In this document: one piece after another, positions 32,273 through 45,284 of the stretch
Layout: each line of letters begins with the position of its first letter
How positions within the stretch are numbered: the stretch's first letter is position 1
Source of the DNA: Medicago truncatula
Lineage: Eukaryota > Streptophyta > Magnoliopsida > Fabales > Fabaceae
Direction: 5' to 3'
Assembly (NCBI RefSeq): GCF_003473485.1
Contig: NC_053044.1
Coordinates: 7,204,501 to 7,268,500, forward strand
Length of the DNA: 64,000 nucleotides
The notes under the pieces: generated by a model
Database searches by the model: none
The model's input: only the letters and a program-made list of their open reading frames with translations
Told to the model about the DNA's origin: nothing
Position numbers and translations under genes: made by a program

Positions 32273-34233
32273 TTAACCAAGGAAATTCATGATCACCAAA
32301 TGGAGCACCACATTGCAGAGAACAAAATCTGCAAAAGCACGCTCAGGAGCAATGTCCTGCATTAAAATGAAATACCAATTATCTGTAAGAATATATCAAA
32401 TGAAGAAAACAATGCAACACATTACTTCTTCATTTCCTTTCTACTTTGTTCAGTCAAGTTAAAGATATATGAAATATTCATAGAGGTTGAGTTTGAAACT
32501 ACATAACATAGTCAGGATAATTAATAAATGACAGAAAACCTATAAATGTTACAGGTTGAGAGTTGCATGAATAATTATAGGTTTTGAATTTGACTCATAT
32601 AAACCAAGTCAAATATCATGATACACAAGAAAGGAATTTTACCTTGAATTCCTTGTTCTCTTTATTCACTTGGATCCGGAGACAAACTGGTCAAAAATAG
32701 AGGATGGTAACATTGATAAGAAAGACAAGAACAGAACTTATGCATATGAACCTAGGTGGATTAGGACTATTGTATTATATCTACACACATGTATCTGAGT
32801 GTACTTCCTTAAAAAAAAAAGTATCTGAGTGTACTGAAATGCATGCGTGTGCATAAATTGCAAAGTTAGCTGCACCGAAAATTTGAAATCAACTTCGTTA
32901 CTTACCAGCCAAAACTGCAGTTCCAACGCAAGAAAGTACTCCCGACAGGAAGGAGTTGAATGGAAATGTTCCCACCAAAGCCATGTAAACTACCTGGTCA
33001 TTAAGAAAATGGAAAAGAAATATAACTTTCAACAAGAGCAACTTATTGTCAAAAAACAAAGAAAAAGAGCAAGTAACTTCAACGTAAACCTATCGGCCAA
33101 CCTTCACAAATATTAATTTCAGTTACACAATGTATTTTCAAAACATTAGATTTGGGAGTTCATTAAACTAGAACCTGGAAGGGTATTGTCAGGCAAAGTA
33201 TGATTTAAAATCTCGAAGCAATTTTTCAATAATGTCTGGATTCTGAAAGGATATTATCCGAAAGTGAGATTACAAATGTTGCGCTGTTCGAGGTAGTTAG
33301 AAAAATGGAAGAGTTCTCTGATATTTACATTCCAGTAAGCTAGCTTCTTTTGGGTTTTTTGTGTTACACATGTTGATGACGGTGTGCATGTTTCTAGTGC
33401 ACTCTGCGGATTTTTGAAGTGATTTATGGACTGCGGCACTTCAGCATAATGTCATGATATATGGAATGAGCTTTCTGTTTGATGTATTGATTTCAGTGTC
33501 TTAAATTGGGGGCAGAACACTGTTTTCTTCCACCCATTCGTGGATTGAGCATTTTCTAAGCATTGAAGCTAGATATAAAAAAGAAATAAAAGAAAAAACC
33601 CAAGTCGGTCCCTGAAATTGTAGGGCTGTATAAACCCAGTCCTCCACTTAATCAATATTCTAAAATGACCCCTAGAGTTATGAACTTCTAATTAAGTTCA
33701 TACCTAACTCTAAATATGTTATCAAATGCATCTCTGACATAATTTATTTTCAAATTCATCTCCTATATTACCAACTTAATGTCATCCAGCAAATACTAAC
33801 ACAAGGACAAATTTGATTAACATTTTGTAATTTCAGAGATCATTTTGCAATATCGGTACAATTTCAAGGATTGAATTGGATATTTAAAATCGAAAGACAC
33901 TATCATATTGGGAGGCATCACAATCATCAAAGACTGATTCACTAATATTTCAGGTTAACATTATTAAACAAAAGTTATAATCAAAGAACAAATCTGTTAG
34001 AAATTGAAGCAAGGTTGGGAAGTACCTGGATGAGGGCAGTGAAGACAGCGAACACAACATAATGATCAATGATCTAAAGGAAAAGCGAAAGTAGGGTTAG
34101 AAAAAAGTACACAATTTTGGAGAAATAGACATGGGAAGAGAGGAGCAACCTTGAGATTTGTAGGGGTTGCGGAATAAGCAGACCAAAGAGTGCGGATAAG
34201 ATCTTGTGCATCCTTAGCAGTAGACTTAACCAT
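32273..34233 (-). CDS. DAD1: DAD1, oligosaccharyltransferase subunit
   Basis: Five coding exons on the minus strand: 34233-34150, 34073-34026, 32993-32906, 32686-32643 and 32356-32273. Together they are 348 nt and give 115 residues, the standard DAD1 length, with every junction GT-AG. The protein starts [20 protein letters not shown], has three hydrophobic segments ([57 protein letters not shown]) and the conserved tail [18 protein letters not shown]1 is a small ER-membrane subunit of the complex that moves the glycan from dolichol onto Asn-X-Ser/Thr, and its loss triggers cell death in animals. The gene is transcribed toward the ERD15-like gene. A leader intron (35424-34256) is likely. Confidence 0.95.
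33595..33960. repeat. Degenerate foldback element in DAD1 intron 2
   Basis: 'gtccctgaaattgtagggct' near 33608 is mirrored by 'gtacaatttcaaggatt' near 33857. The intervening text has other partly complementary 'tcatttt...' pieces. It looks like an old MITE of the 'tccctgaaattgta' class. Confidence 0.35.
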
Positions 34234-34254
34234 TGTCTTCAACTCTTCCTTCTA

Positions 34255-35520
34255 CCTACGCAGTGAAAAAAGAGAAAGAGGTTCACACAAATATGGCTAT
34301 AGATGCTGAAACAGAAGATAATTAAGTCCACTTCAAGTCACAATATTCAGTGCAATAAGCGACATTACTAATTCTTGCATCATATCTTAACATTAAAACA
34401 TGACAAAAAATCACAATATAAAGAGATATAAATACATGATAGATAATGCAGTATCAATATAAGAACTCTAGTAAGAGAGACATATGCATTAATATTATCT
34501 AAAGTAAAAAGTTTGCAAACCTTAGCAAAAGATATTTACAGTCGAACAAAACTAACCCACGACTTCTCTTTACACAAGTAAATAGACTAAAATTAAAAAA
34601 AAAAAATCAAACAATACACTTATCTATCTTTCGGAGCAAAGAATTTCAGTTTACAAGGACATGCAAGATTTAAAAAAAAAAGTCCACTATCACCATCTGG
34701 GTTGCGACATCATGATTTTCATGCCTCTACGACCACAATGTGCACACTATCTGCACCACATTAACTGTACTTGGCCCAGATTTTCCACAATATCAATTAC
34801 AAAAAAGTCCAAGTTTCACATTAAAAAGACATAAGGTCTGAAAAGTGTTTATATCGAGAGTGACACTTCTAACCTTACAAAGTTACAATCAAGTTTTGTA
34901 AGAATGGGTTAAGATATAAAAACCATAATAATATCAAGGATTGCAACGCGACCATGACATCAATTTAAAACCTTGATGACATGGTTTGATCATTTGCAAA
35001 AAACAAAATGCAGCTAGAAAGGGTACATACATAAAAGAGTTATTTAAAATAATTATCAAATTTTCAATTTCAGAGATCTTGATTTGCAAAAACAATTTGC
35101 ATCTCAATTCAATAAAGATACATAAACCATTTATTTGTAAAATGAAGCACGGACACTAACACAGACACCAATAAAATTTTGAGAAAATAACACAATTCAA
35201 TATAATCACAAGAGTCGGTGTCGGACACAACAAGTGTAGACACGGGGATACGACTTCAATCAGAAATGTGATGCAACAACTAAAAAATTGGAAATCTGTA
35301 AGAATATATAACATAAAAAAGAATAAAATTGGAAAATAGGAAAATTAAAATTAAAATCCATAATGCAAATGAATGAATGGTAAATTGAAGCAATTGAATT
35401 GGATCTGAGCGAAGGCGAGGTTACCTTTGGATTCCGATATTCAGACAACTACTACAGACGTGGATCAGCCGCTGGAATTCTTGCGGTACTTCCTGTAAAG
35501 ACTAATTAATTGAAGTTTGT
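34255..35520 (-). promoter_or_regulatory. DAD1 leader region with probable 5' UTR intron
   Basis: On the minus strand, 'gaatccaaag|gtaacctcgcc' (donor at 35424) and 'ctgcgtag|gtagaaggaag' (acceptor at 34256) would remove an 1169-nt intron and leave a short leader before the ATG at 34233. The intron holds a repeat of the 'gacaccgacac' class at about 35140-35250. The splice pair is predicted from sequence only. Confidence 0.45.
35140..35262. repeat. 'Cgacacc/ggtgtcg' repeat, copy 1
   Basis: 'agcacggacactaacacagacacc' ... 'acaagagtcggtgtcggacac' ... 'gacacggggatacgacttcaat' belongs to the same family as the copy at 44007-44160, in DAD1 leader intron DNA. The family is frequent in legumes and is probably a MITE. 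Confidence 0.55.
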
Positions 35521-35767
35521 CTCAGCAGCCCCAGGATCGTCTTTTCACAACTAGTAATTTTTTATAATTTTAAATATTTTCGCAGTTGGTAATTTTAAAA
35601 TTTTCCATACATCTTAAATAGGTGTCTTGCGTTTATTAAAAAAAAAATGATTAACTTTAATGATGAAATGTAATTTATTTACTTTTTTTGATGGAGTAAT
35701 TTATTTACTCTATTGTCCTTATTTATTATATAATTAGTCCTTTTTTTTTTTGAGTAAATAATTAGTT

Positions 35768-36837
35768 TTTTTTTAACAAACAAAAATGGAATATATTAAC
35801 ACTGCTAAAGCAGCCCACTCAACACAAGATGTACCGAAAAGACTACTTAAAACGATACAAGTAGTTTAAAAATACAACAAGTTGTTATCCAATGCCTAAA
35901 CACGACAATGGATTCGATACCCACATCTGATCACCAAACATAAATACAACATTATTGACTTTCAGCCACCACAAAGAATGATACTTTACTTTGTCTAATA
36001 ATTGAACTAAGGAACTTTCTTTTTGCTTAAAAAGCCTGTTATTTCTTTCATTCCATATAACCCGCATCGTGAGTAACCAAATAAGTTGAAGAAAAGATCT
36101 CCTTGATTTCAAACCACCTCTGTAAAATGCAAAATGAGCACCATGAATTGATATATCACAATGATCGACACCATCAAAGCCTATCCAAGACCTCACCAAA
36201 AACCATAAAGAACCAAAGAAACTGCAAGACAAAAATAAATGTCGTGCATCTTCCACGAAACCACATCCTGTCACACAAAAGCATGCCTCTGAATTCAAGA
36301 TACCATGATATGCTAAATTAGACATTGTATGAAGTCTATCTCGAATCAACCTCCAAGCAAAAATAGACACCTTGAGGGGAACATGTTTGTGCCAAACCAA
36401 TTCTTCGCAAAGACCATCCTACTGCACTTCCTGATTGATAAGCATAGCATATGCCCCGCTAACTGTGCAACCTTGACTAGGGTTCGGTTGCCACTGCCAC
36501 ACATCATAGGAAAGAGGCTGCAAAGAAACGTTAGCAAGTAATAACCTACACTCTGCTAGGAGCTCCTCCTCCCACACCCACAATCTCCTACGCCACCACC
36601 ATCCCCCTCCCTCCTCTCCCCATCCTAAAGAAAACATCTCTTTAACAGTAATGGATTTATTTAAAGCTAAATCAAATAACCTTCTAAAAAGAATTCGGAA
36701 TGAGACACCACCACACCACCTCTCATGCCAAAACAAGATATCCTCCCCATCACCCACACACCTAACCACACATCCCTCAAACCAGCTAACACCACCCCCA
36801 CCCTCCCCTTCTCTAATCCTACTAACCTCCTTCCACC
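35768..36837 (-). mobile_element. 5'-truncated LINE with zinc-binding RT domain
   Basis: A 1070-bp copy flanked by a perfect 11-bp duplication AATAATTAGTT at 35757-35767 and 36838-36848. Its poly-A side (T-run at 35768) is at low coordinates, so it reads on the minus strand. The residual ORF is broken by a frameshift near 36410. Upstream it reads VGDGEDILFWHERWCGG and downstream WHKHVPLKVSIFAWRLIRDR with a C-x-C-like zinc-binding stretch and VIWNERNNRLFK. These are the reverse-transcriptase zinc-binding region and tail of plant LINEs. The 5' truncation and target duplication are typical of target-primed insertion. Confidence 0.9.
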
Positions 36838-36848
36838 AATAATTAGTT

Positions 36849-37562
36849 GAGTAGTTAGATACTTGAAATTGACAAAAGTAACAATAGTTTGCCTTAAAAA
36901 AATTGAGGATACTTTTTTTTTTAATAACAATAATTTGCCTAAAAAAAGTTTATATAAAATAAATAATGATGTAAACATATTGTTATATTTTTTGTCAAAA
37001 AAAACATATTGTAATATTTATTAAAAAATTACATAATTTCTCAAAAAAATAATGTTAATAGATTTTTAAAATAATTAATAGTATATTTTAATATATTTTT
37101 TAAGAATTGTTTTTACAAATATATCTTATGAAGATCTTTATCGTTCATTGTCATTATATCTGATTCAAAGATTAACATTTTGAGATTTAAGGATTCGATA
37201 ATCAATTCAGAGATATTGATTGTTGGTATAGAGGCTAAAATGACCATTTTCTATTTTCACTTTAATCTCTATGACACCTCATATGCCATTTTATTGTAAA
37301 ACATGGGACACATCATCAGTTAATAAAATTATTTAATATTATAAATTAAAGTGATAACGAAAATGCAGAGTCAATGAAGTGCAGAGTCTTTGACTTCTTT
37401 GTACAGTAATTTTTAGTCCAAAAATAGTTGTTCAAAAAAGGAAAATGAAAGAAGTAAAACACATATGACTCAAATCACTCCATGATTCATTTTCACTCTC
37501 TTCACTATCACACAACACAGCACTCATTGCTGTTGCGTGTGTAACTTCCTTCAACCACCGCC
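36849..37562. other. Spacer and promoter region of the KOB1-like gene
   Basis: AT-rich spacer. From about 37470 the composition turns C/T-rich ('cactctcttcactatcacac'), as in plant leaders. I could not assign a single TATA box with confidence. Confidence 0.4.
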
Positions 37563-40500
37563 ATGCCAATCACCAGCCACCACAACCACCTCCACACCCC
37601 TCTCCGTCAACCCGCCTCCACTACCTCCTCCTCCTTCACCTCCAAGATCCTCCTCCTCCTCACTCTCCTCCCTGTCTCCCTCGCTACCATTGCTTTCATC
37701 CTTCAATGGCGTGGTGGTATCACCGATCCAGCGACCCTTTTGTCACCTCATGGCGCTCATAACTTCCCTGGCATGGATTCTTCTCCTCTTTCACCTCTTA
37801 CTCATACTACTCATTCTTCTGATTGTCTTAACCTTGGTCGTTCTTCTTCTCCTTCTTTTCCTTATTACCATAATTGGAAACTTGATTTTGGTGACTCACT
37901 TACTCCAAAGGTTTGTTTTTTTGCTTTTTTGAATTGATTTAAATTGTGGGGTGTGCTTGTTTTTTTGTTGTTTTGTTTGATTGTAACTTTCAAGCAAAAG
38001 GGATGGCTTTATGATGATGATTTGTATCCTTTTTTGTGTTTTGTATGTTTTTTGCTGTGATTTGTGTTTTGTATCATTTTGGGTTTGATGATCTGTTTGA
38101 GTTTGGTTTTTAGTCAATTTTGCTAGTGCTGGTGTGTATCAGAAGTCATATGATCTGTGTTTATAAATTTGGCTGATGTAGAAATTTATTGTTGATTAGT
38201 TTGAGTTGGGCCTAGGTGGTTTGAGCGTGTAAAGAGAAGACTTGTAGATGTTGTAGTGAGTGGATAGGATGGAGAGTAGTCAAATCACTAGAAGCAGAGG
38301 AAGATCAAGGAAAACTATAAGAGAAACCATTTATTCTGAAGTAACACCAATTGAATGAATGTAATGACTTCATAGTACAGAGAAGACTTGTAGATTTTGT
38401 AGTAAGGAGAGTAGATCAAATCACTAGAGGCAGAGGAAGAAGACCTAGAGAAACTATAAGAGATTAAAAAAGATCTAGAGATTAATGAGTTGGATAGAAT
38501 ATGGTATATGATATAGATCATTATGGCGTCATTTGATCAATGTAGCCGACTCCTTTTAGTGGGATAAGGCTTAGTTGTTATTATTTGATTGCAACTTTTA
38601 TTATAAGGGGTTGCTTCATATTGGGGATTTTCATTTTGGGTTTGATGATCTGTGTTGAGCTTGGGTTTTAGTCAATTTTGCTAGTTCTGGTGTATCATAA
38701 CTCATAAGTTATGTGATCTGTGTTTTTAAATGGGGTTGATATAGAAATTTTATTGGTGTTTCTGAAAATATTGTTTTTTTGTGTTGCTTTGAAATTTATG
38801 TTGTGCCTATTTTTTATTGTTTTTTATGGGTGTAATTTTGAAGCAAAAGTGCTGGCTTCATTGTGGGGTTTGAATTTATTTTCACTTTTTCTTTCAATTG
38901 TGTTAGTTTTGATGTTTGTGAATGGGGTTATTGTAGAAATTTTGTTGGCGATTAGTTTATGAGGATAATGAAGGATGTTTCAAAAATATTGTTTGCATTG
39001 CTGTTCTTGTGTTTTAGAGTAATTCGATAAGAAAAATATCTTCTATTTTAAAAAAAATAATTCTTTCCTAAGTTTAGAGAAGTTTTATTTAAGGTTTAGC
39101 CTTGGATGGATTAAACTTTGAGTAGTTTATGTTATTACTGGAGTAAATTATTTTGACTAGTTCTGATGTTTGAAGCCATGTGATCTGTGTTTATGAATGG
39201 GGTTGATGTAGAAATTTTGTCGGTGATTAGTATACGAGGATAATGAAGTTTGTTTCTGTAAGTATTGTTTGTTTGTGTTGCTGTTATTGTTTTCGAGCAA
39301 TTTTATTAGTGAAGTGTATTTCTTTACTATATCTTCTAATCTTATAGTAATTTTGGTTTAAGGTTTAGTCCTAGCTCAGTTGAGCTTTGAGTAAATTATA
39401 TTACTAGTACTGGAGTTTAGTTCATGTGATCTATGTTTTATTGGTTTTCTATGATGTGTTTGCAAATTTAGGTAGTTTTGTTGAAGATTATCTCAGAGAT
39501 TTTTACTGTTCTTAGGTTTAAGCTATTCTATACATGGAAAGCCTTTTCCGCCCTTCATTTTTTTTTTTTTTTGTAGATTTACTTCATCTTTATAAATTTT
39601 ATTAAGTGTATGCGTCTCTTTCGGATATCAATTGAATCCATATTTTCCTCTTGATGTGCAGATTTGTGTCACAAGTAGTACCTCAGCAGGGCTCGAGCAG
39701 ATTCTTCCCTGGATGTTTTATCACAAAGTCATTGGAGTGACAAACTTTTTTCTCTTTGTGGAGGGGAAGGCTGCTACTCCTGAAGTATCAAAGGTCTTGG
39801 AATCAATTCCTGTAAGTAGACACAAACTCAGCATGCGTTTGGTTCTACAGTAGCAAAAATTGATTTTGATTGAATTAATTTTAGTTAAAACAAGTTTAAG
39901 GTATACAAAGTAATAATTTATGTTTGGATACGTTAGGGTGAAAGTGAGTTGAACAATAAATTTCAGTGTTCTATCAGTATTAGGATTCAATTCTGTTAAT
40001 TCATTTCACGTTCCTTCTTTCTCTTCCCTAATGCTATTATTCTAATTTGGTTTATGTTATTTAACTAGGGTGTAAAGGTTATATATAGAACAAGTCAGCT
40101 GGAAGAACAACAAGCTAAGAGGTTAATCATTTTTACCATTTTATTATTGAATCTCATCCTTTTTAATTGATTTTGCAATTTTCAATTGGTTATAGTGTTC
40201 TTCAGATTTTACCAATTTGAATTTAGATATGCTTTCATGATAATAGTTTGACAATTTTGTGTCCACGACAACTCTGTTAGTAAACATGGCATCCATAGGT
40301 GAAAAGAAAACAAAAAGTCTAAAACTGCATTATATTGATGAATGTAAAATGATAGAATTGACAAAAGTTATCCTTAAGTTCGGTACCTACATCCTACATG
40401 TTGAAAACTAACTGCTAACTAGGTACTACCTTATTACTAACTATTGATATCTCTTATACCCTGCTGCAAGCTGGAAGGTGTTCGCAGCACTTCCAGCTTG

Positions 40501-43500
40501 GGATGACGAGCAATAGAAAGCTGCATATCAAATAAAAAAAATTCAACGACAAATGCTGGGATATGTCAGTCGTAACGACAATCCAAGGGCAATTATCAAT
40601 GCTCAGTCACAATAAAGAAGAAACACAAATCATCAAAGCCAACCAAGGACAAAATTTTATCCATTAAATAGAAGCCACAACTCAATGCTCAACACCATAA
40701 GGCTACTATGCTCATTGTCATAAAATTTTATTGCTTTTCCTTGTCAGTGTTATACTTTTTATATGACATGGTGATATTCTTGCATTCTCCTGTCTTCAGG
40801 ATACATGTATTTATTTTTATTCTAATTCTAGTTCCTTAGTTTTTATGAGTGGGATTTTTCATACTGATCATATAAGTTGTTGGTTGCATCAGCCGTATTT
40901 GGAACGAGACATGGCTGGCAAGCTTCTTTTACAAGCCATGCAATTACGAACTTTTTGTAAAGCAATCCCTCAATATGGAGATGGCTATTGTTATGGCAAG
41001 GGTATGGCAAATTGTTTAATTGTGAAATTCTCATTTATTATATTATTGTTTTCTGCATAATTTGGTTGATCAACGCAATTTTCTGCATGTTGTATCATCA
41101 GGATTCTGGTATGGACTGGATTCTTCATCTTGATACAGATGAATTAATACACCCGGCTGGTGCTCGGGAGTACTCTTTAAGGCAGTTGCTTCTTGATGTT
41201 CCAGGAAATGTTGATATGGTCATATTTCCGAACTATGTGAGTACAATCTGCAAATTCTTCGTAATTGCATGATTTTCATTTATAAGTCATGGAACTGGAA
41301 GAGAAATGGCTATATTGTTAAGCTTCACTTCTGTAACTAATTCTATCACTCTTCTTTTTCTAGGAGAGCAGTGTTGAGCGAGATGATATCAAAGAACCAT
41401 TTAGTGAGGTAAGTCTTGAAAGCTTTACAGAGTCTTTCCTTAAAGTGTGCAACTTATTTACAGAGAACATGAAAAGAACCGGCTTATCATATAATTATAC
41501 GAGACTCGTTAGTTATACGTATGTAGATATTTTGAAGATGCTATTCCTTTTCTTCTACCAAGTGTGATGATAATATTAAATTTATCTTTAATTTGATTTA
41601 GCCTTTAATGAATTTTTCGTTAAAGCATAAGTTTATTGACGGTAAAGTTAAGTCTCTAATATATATATATGGTACTAGTTTTGTGCTTCAGTTGACATAT
41701 ATGTCATTGAGTTTAGAGTTTTAGATTCATCACGCAAACTGGTGCATCAGGTCACTTTAGAGTGAACAAGTCGATGAAGGTTGAGATGTTGTGATGGCAA
41801 GCATTTCTTGTTGGGTTGAGCATCATATATGAGTATTTTAGCTTACTTAGCTGAGTAGGATAGAGAACTGTACTGAATTAATTTAAAAATTGAAATTGTT
41901 AACAAAAGAAGACAGATGCAAGGACTTGAAGTTAATAATAAATGATGGTGCATTACTAGGCATCGAAACACAACAAATACTCCATGTCATGTAGGCTCTA
42001 ATACCAAGAAATTAATTGCACTTAACCACCTTCCTTAATAAGTGAGAGTAGGTATTTTTGTTTGTAATTAAGTCCGGATGGAGTATCATTTAGCTAAAAG
42101 AAAAACTGTCGAATCCAATTTTATTTACAGTAAAGCAAGTATTGGATTTGTGGTCAGCACATGGGAACGTAAACGTGGCGTTGGAGCCTTGGAGGCTAGC
42201 ACAACATTACTTAGCCAAAGTTATAACAGATATACCATAATAAACCTTCTCGTCTGTTCACCTAACCGCTGAAGTTTTTGGGATTGTTTGTACATGACAT
42301 GATATTAGAGCCTTTATGAATAACTTATCCAGAGTTTGATTCTTTTTGCCCCATTCTTTTGATTAAAGAAAATTGAATTTTAGATTAAGGTTGCTGAGCC
42401 TGTGCATAGTCTATACTTTAAATCCAAAGGTCTACTGCTTGAAACCAAGTGATTAGGCTCAAGTGGATAATGAGCTTCACCAAAGGACGAATTGTTCCGG
42501 AGAACCGAGTTCGATTCCTGGGTGGAACAATTCTTGACTAGGCTATACTTACCTCATGGCTGAATGCTGGATTACCAGGGCACTCTTCCCCTTGGAATCA
42601 GTGGGTTAACACGAAAAAAAAGTCTACTACTTGATGGGATTGTTAAAGATATGATATAAAAACTATTCACATGTCTTCACCTATTGATATAATCTTTGGG
42701 ATACTTTGTTGATGACAAACGTATACCAATTGTGTGCCATGAAAAGAGCATTAGGTTTTGTATGACTTTGTACGCTTATTTAATATGCTAGGATGAGTAT
42801 ATCAATGGTCTTTGTTTCTTGGTTGCCTCGGTTAAACAAGATTTGTATTTGTGGGGTTGAAAATCTCGTGGACATCTCAATGATTCTAAATGTCATTTGA
42901 TTGAGGGATATACAGTTAGTAGTCTCAGCTAGGATAAAAAACTGTAGTAGTCAAAACTGATGCTATGATGAACACCTCGGCCACTCTTATACTTTGATTG
43001 TTTACCAGAATGAAATGCGATTAGATTTATCTTTTGACATGAAAGGAATTGTAAGTTAATAAATTTATAAACCTATGTTCATTCATTTACATTTGTTGAT
43101 TTCTTAAAACTTTTTTCTTCCCCTTTGGCTCGTTGTTTGATTTGATTGGGCACTATATTGTAAAAAAAAAACTGTAATGGAATTGGATGCAATTATTTTC
43201 TTATTTGTGTATTGTGTTTTGGCTGAATTGGGAGGATTTTTCTGTGGTTCTGGTTTGAAGTTTGCATGTTTTGTTATTTACAGTTCTACATCCCTCTTTC
43301 TCTTTTGATCTGTCAAAGCAGGTGACGATGTTCAAGAAGAATTATGATCATCTTCCAAAGGATACATACTTTGGCATGTACAAAGATTCTGTGCGCGGCA
43401 ATCCAAACTATTTCCTGACTTATGGAAACGGAAAATCAGTTGCACGGGTACAAGATCACCTTCGGCCTAATGGTGCACACAGATGGCATAATTATATGAA

Positions 43501-45284
43501 AACCCCGAAGTATAATAACATCATCAATATATAAAGCATTTTTATGTATGATATTTTAAATAGTATTGTGATGATTCTTCTGAATTATGCCAGTGAAATC
43601 AAATTGGAAGAGGCTGCTGTTTTACATTACACATACGCCAAATTCTCAGATTTAACTTCTAGACGTGATCGTTGTGGTTGCAAACCTACAAAAGAAGATG
43701 TCAAAAGATGCTTCATGTTGGAATTTGACAGATCAGTAAGTTTAAGTTTTTCTTTCTTTCTTTCTTTCTTATTTTGCTGCCTTCTCTCCAATTCAGTTTT
43801 TCATTTGGATTGCATATCAGAAAACCGGATCTATTCAGCTGGTGTATTATTATTTTACTATAAGGTTTAGGTATTTTTTAGTAAATTTTCTTAGAATTTC
43901 TTTTATTTTGAGTGAAGAGTACAATATTTGCGTGATGTTGGGAGCCTCATATACTTAAGCTATCCTTTCTCTATTTTTTTGGTGTGAGAATGAAGTGTTA
44001 ACCTACAGAACACTTATTTAGACACCACACATGACAATGACACTGACACGTAGACACCGGTAATAATTTAAAAACAGAAGCAATTTGATGAAATCACATG
44101 TGTCGGTGTCGTGACACGTGTCATAGGACACAACTTCAATCTGAAGTTGCGGTGTTACATAGCTGTTAACTATATATTTCAAAATATTTGTTGTCGGTAA
44201 TCACTCATTGGTGATAACTGATAAGTAGACCTTTTCGATTCTAGGCATTCATTATTTATTTCATTTATGCTAAGTAGACTTTATCAATTTCAGGCATTCA
44301 TCATTGCTTCAACTGCAACTGAAGAAGAAATGTTGAAGTGGTATGCTAGCTTCAATTCCTATTCATTTATGACCTCTTCCTCTTTGATTTCTTGACCATT
44401 ATGTTATTAATCTTCCTGAACATGTGGTCTTTGCTTCTTGTTGTAGGTATAATGAGCATGTTGTGTGGGGTGATAAAGAGGTGAAGATTAAACTGTTGAG
44501 AAAAGGGATATTGACTCGCATATACACTCCCATGGTAAGTGAATAAAGAAAACCAAGGTCGCTAATTTGTAAACTGAAAAATATTACGTATATGATGTAT
44601 TACGATTCAAAACTCTATTCATGCTCATAATGGTATGGACACAAACAAGATACTAACACCCTTCATGGAGTAAAAGTTGTCCCAACTCCCAACAATTCAA
44701 CTTGTTGGAGTCATAGCGCTATAACATAGTGGAATTTAAACAAAACACTATTGTTATGGGATATGCTATTTAGCACAGAATGTTGTCAAATAGTTGATAT
44801 AACGGCACTATAACACCGTTGCATTGTAGAATCTGAACAAACTTCTATTCTTTGCAATCAGTGATTGAAAAAACTGTCAGAGATTGATCCAATTGGAACA
44901 GTTACTATCTAGAAAATTATCCATTTCTACATATTTTACTTTTTATTTTATTTTATTTTCCATAGCTTCAATCTTATTTCTTGATGAATTTGTCTTCAGG
45001 TCATAATACAAAGTTTGAGGGAATCTGGAGTATTCAGTTCTGTCATTGCATCAGCCCCATCACTTTCCAAAGAAAAGTTTTTGCATTCAATTGACAGTAG
45101 CAATTCAACAAGAGCTATCGCCTCTTTATCTCTCCCATCTAGAAAGGTTGGAAGAACCAAAGAATCTCAAGCTACTGCAAGGAAGGTTTTGGATCTTGAA
45201 TCTTCTGTATTTCAAGAACTGGCTGTACCGCCGCAGTCTCCACCAGGAGTAGTAGAAGATAGTAACCTCATTTCACATTCATGA
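37563..45284 (+). CDS. KOB1: KOBITO1/ELD1/ABI8-like glycosyltransferase-like protein
   Basis: Eleven coding exons: 37563-37910, 39662-39811, 40069-40121, 40893-41001, 41102-41236, 41364-41408, 43322-43509, 43594-43735, 44294-44340, 44447-44534 and 45000-45284. The total of 1590 nt gives 529 residues, near Arabidopsis KOB1, with all junctions GT-AG and in phase. A short cytosolic N-terminus precedes one membrane segment (residues 29-48, [20 protein letters not shown]), giving type II topology. The lumenal/extracellular domain has [20 protein letters not shown], a DxD motif at D231-D233 ([10 protein letters not shown]), and a cysteine-bearing [18 protein letters not shown]. In Arabidopsis the protein is needed for cellulose deposition, ABA/sugar responses and plasmodesmal permeability. 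Enzyme activity is not established. Introns 1, 2, 6, 8 and 10 host mobile-element debris. Confidence 0.93.
38225..38575 (+). mobile_element. RTE-like LINE 3' relic, partly duplicated, in KOB1 intron 1
   Basis: Two tandem pieces encode versions of the same tail: [20 protein letters not shown] near 38268 and [20 protein letters not shown] near 38384. The second piece continues through [10 protein letters not shown] to a degenerate '[12 protein letters not shown]'-like end in shifting frames. This C-terminus (RGRP-R-KTI-E-I-KDLE) is typical of legume RTE LINE relics. It has several stops and frameshifts and is non-functional. Confidence 0.6.
39826..39985. repeat. MITE arm in KOB1 intron 2
   Basis: 'atgcgtttggttctacagta' followed by 'aaaattgattttgattgaat', then 'tatgtttggatac' and 'aaagtgagttgaacaa'. 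The order of motifs matches, on the opposite strand, the segment at 62960-63172 near the Harbinger locus. Confidence 0.5.
41800..42300. other. Unassigned part of KOB1 intron 6
   Basis: The plus-strand frame at 42078-42272 ([20 protein letters not shown] and on) is open but has no recognised domain. I treat it as chance or an unrecognised relic. Confidence 0.3.
42443..42621 (+). mobile_element. Full-length SINE in KOB1 intron 6
   Basis: A 179-bp insertion with box A 'ttaggctcaagtggataatg', box B 'cgagttcgattcctgg' and an A8 tail, flanked by GTCTACTGCTTGA at 42430-42442 and GTCTACTACTTGA at 42622-42634 (one mismatch in 13). It is a textbook tRNA-derived SINE copy in the sense orientation of the gene. 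Confidence 0.85.
44007..44160. repeat. 'Cgacacc/ggtgtcg' repeat, copy 2, in KOB1 intron 8
   Basis: 'gacactgacacgtagacacc' ... 'cacatgtgtcggtgtcgtga' ... 'aggacacaacttcaatctga' has the same order of motifs as 35140-35262. Confidence 0.55.
44690..44850. repeat. 'Tagcgctataac' repeat in KOB1 intron 10
   Basis: 'catagcgctataacatagtg' with 'gatatgctatttagcacaga' and 'gttgtcaaatag' and 'gcactataacaccgttgc'. A related diverged copy occurs in the ERD15 leader intron ('gatatcctatttagcgtaaa' near 29232). Probably a MITE family. Confidence 0.5.
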
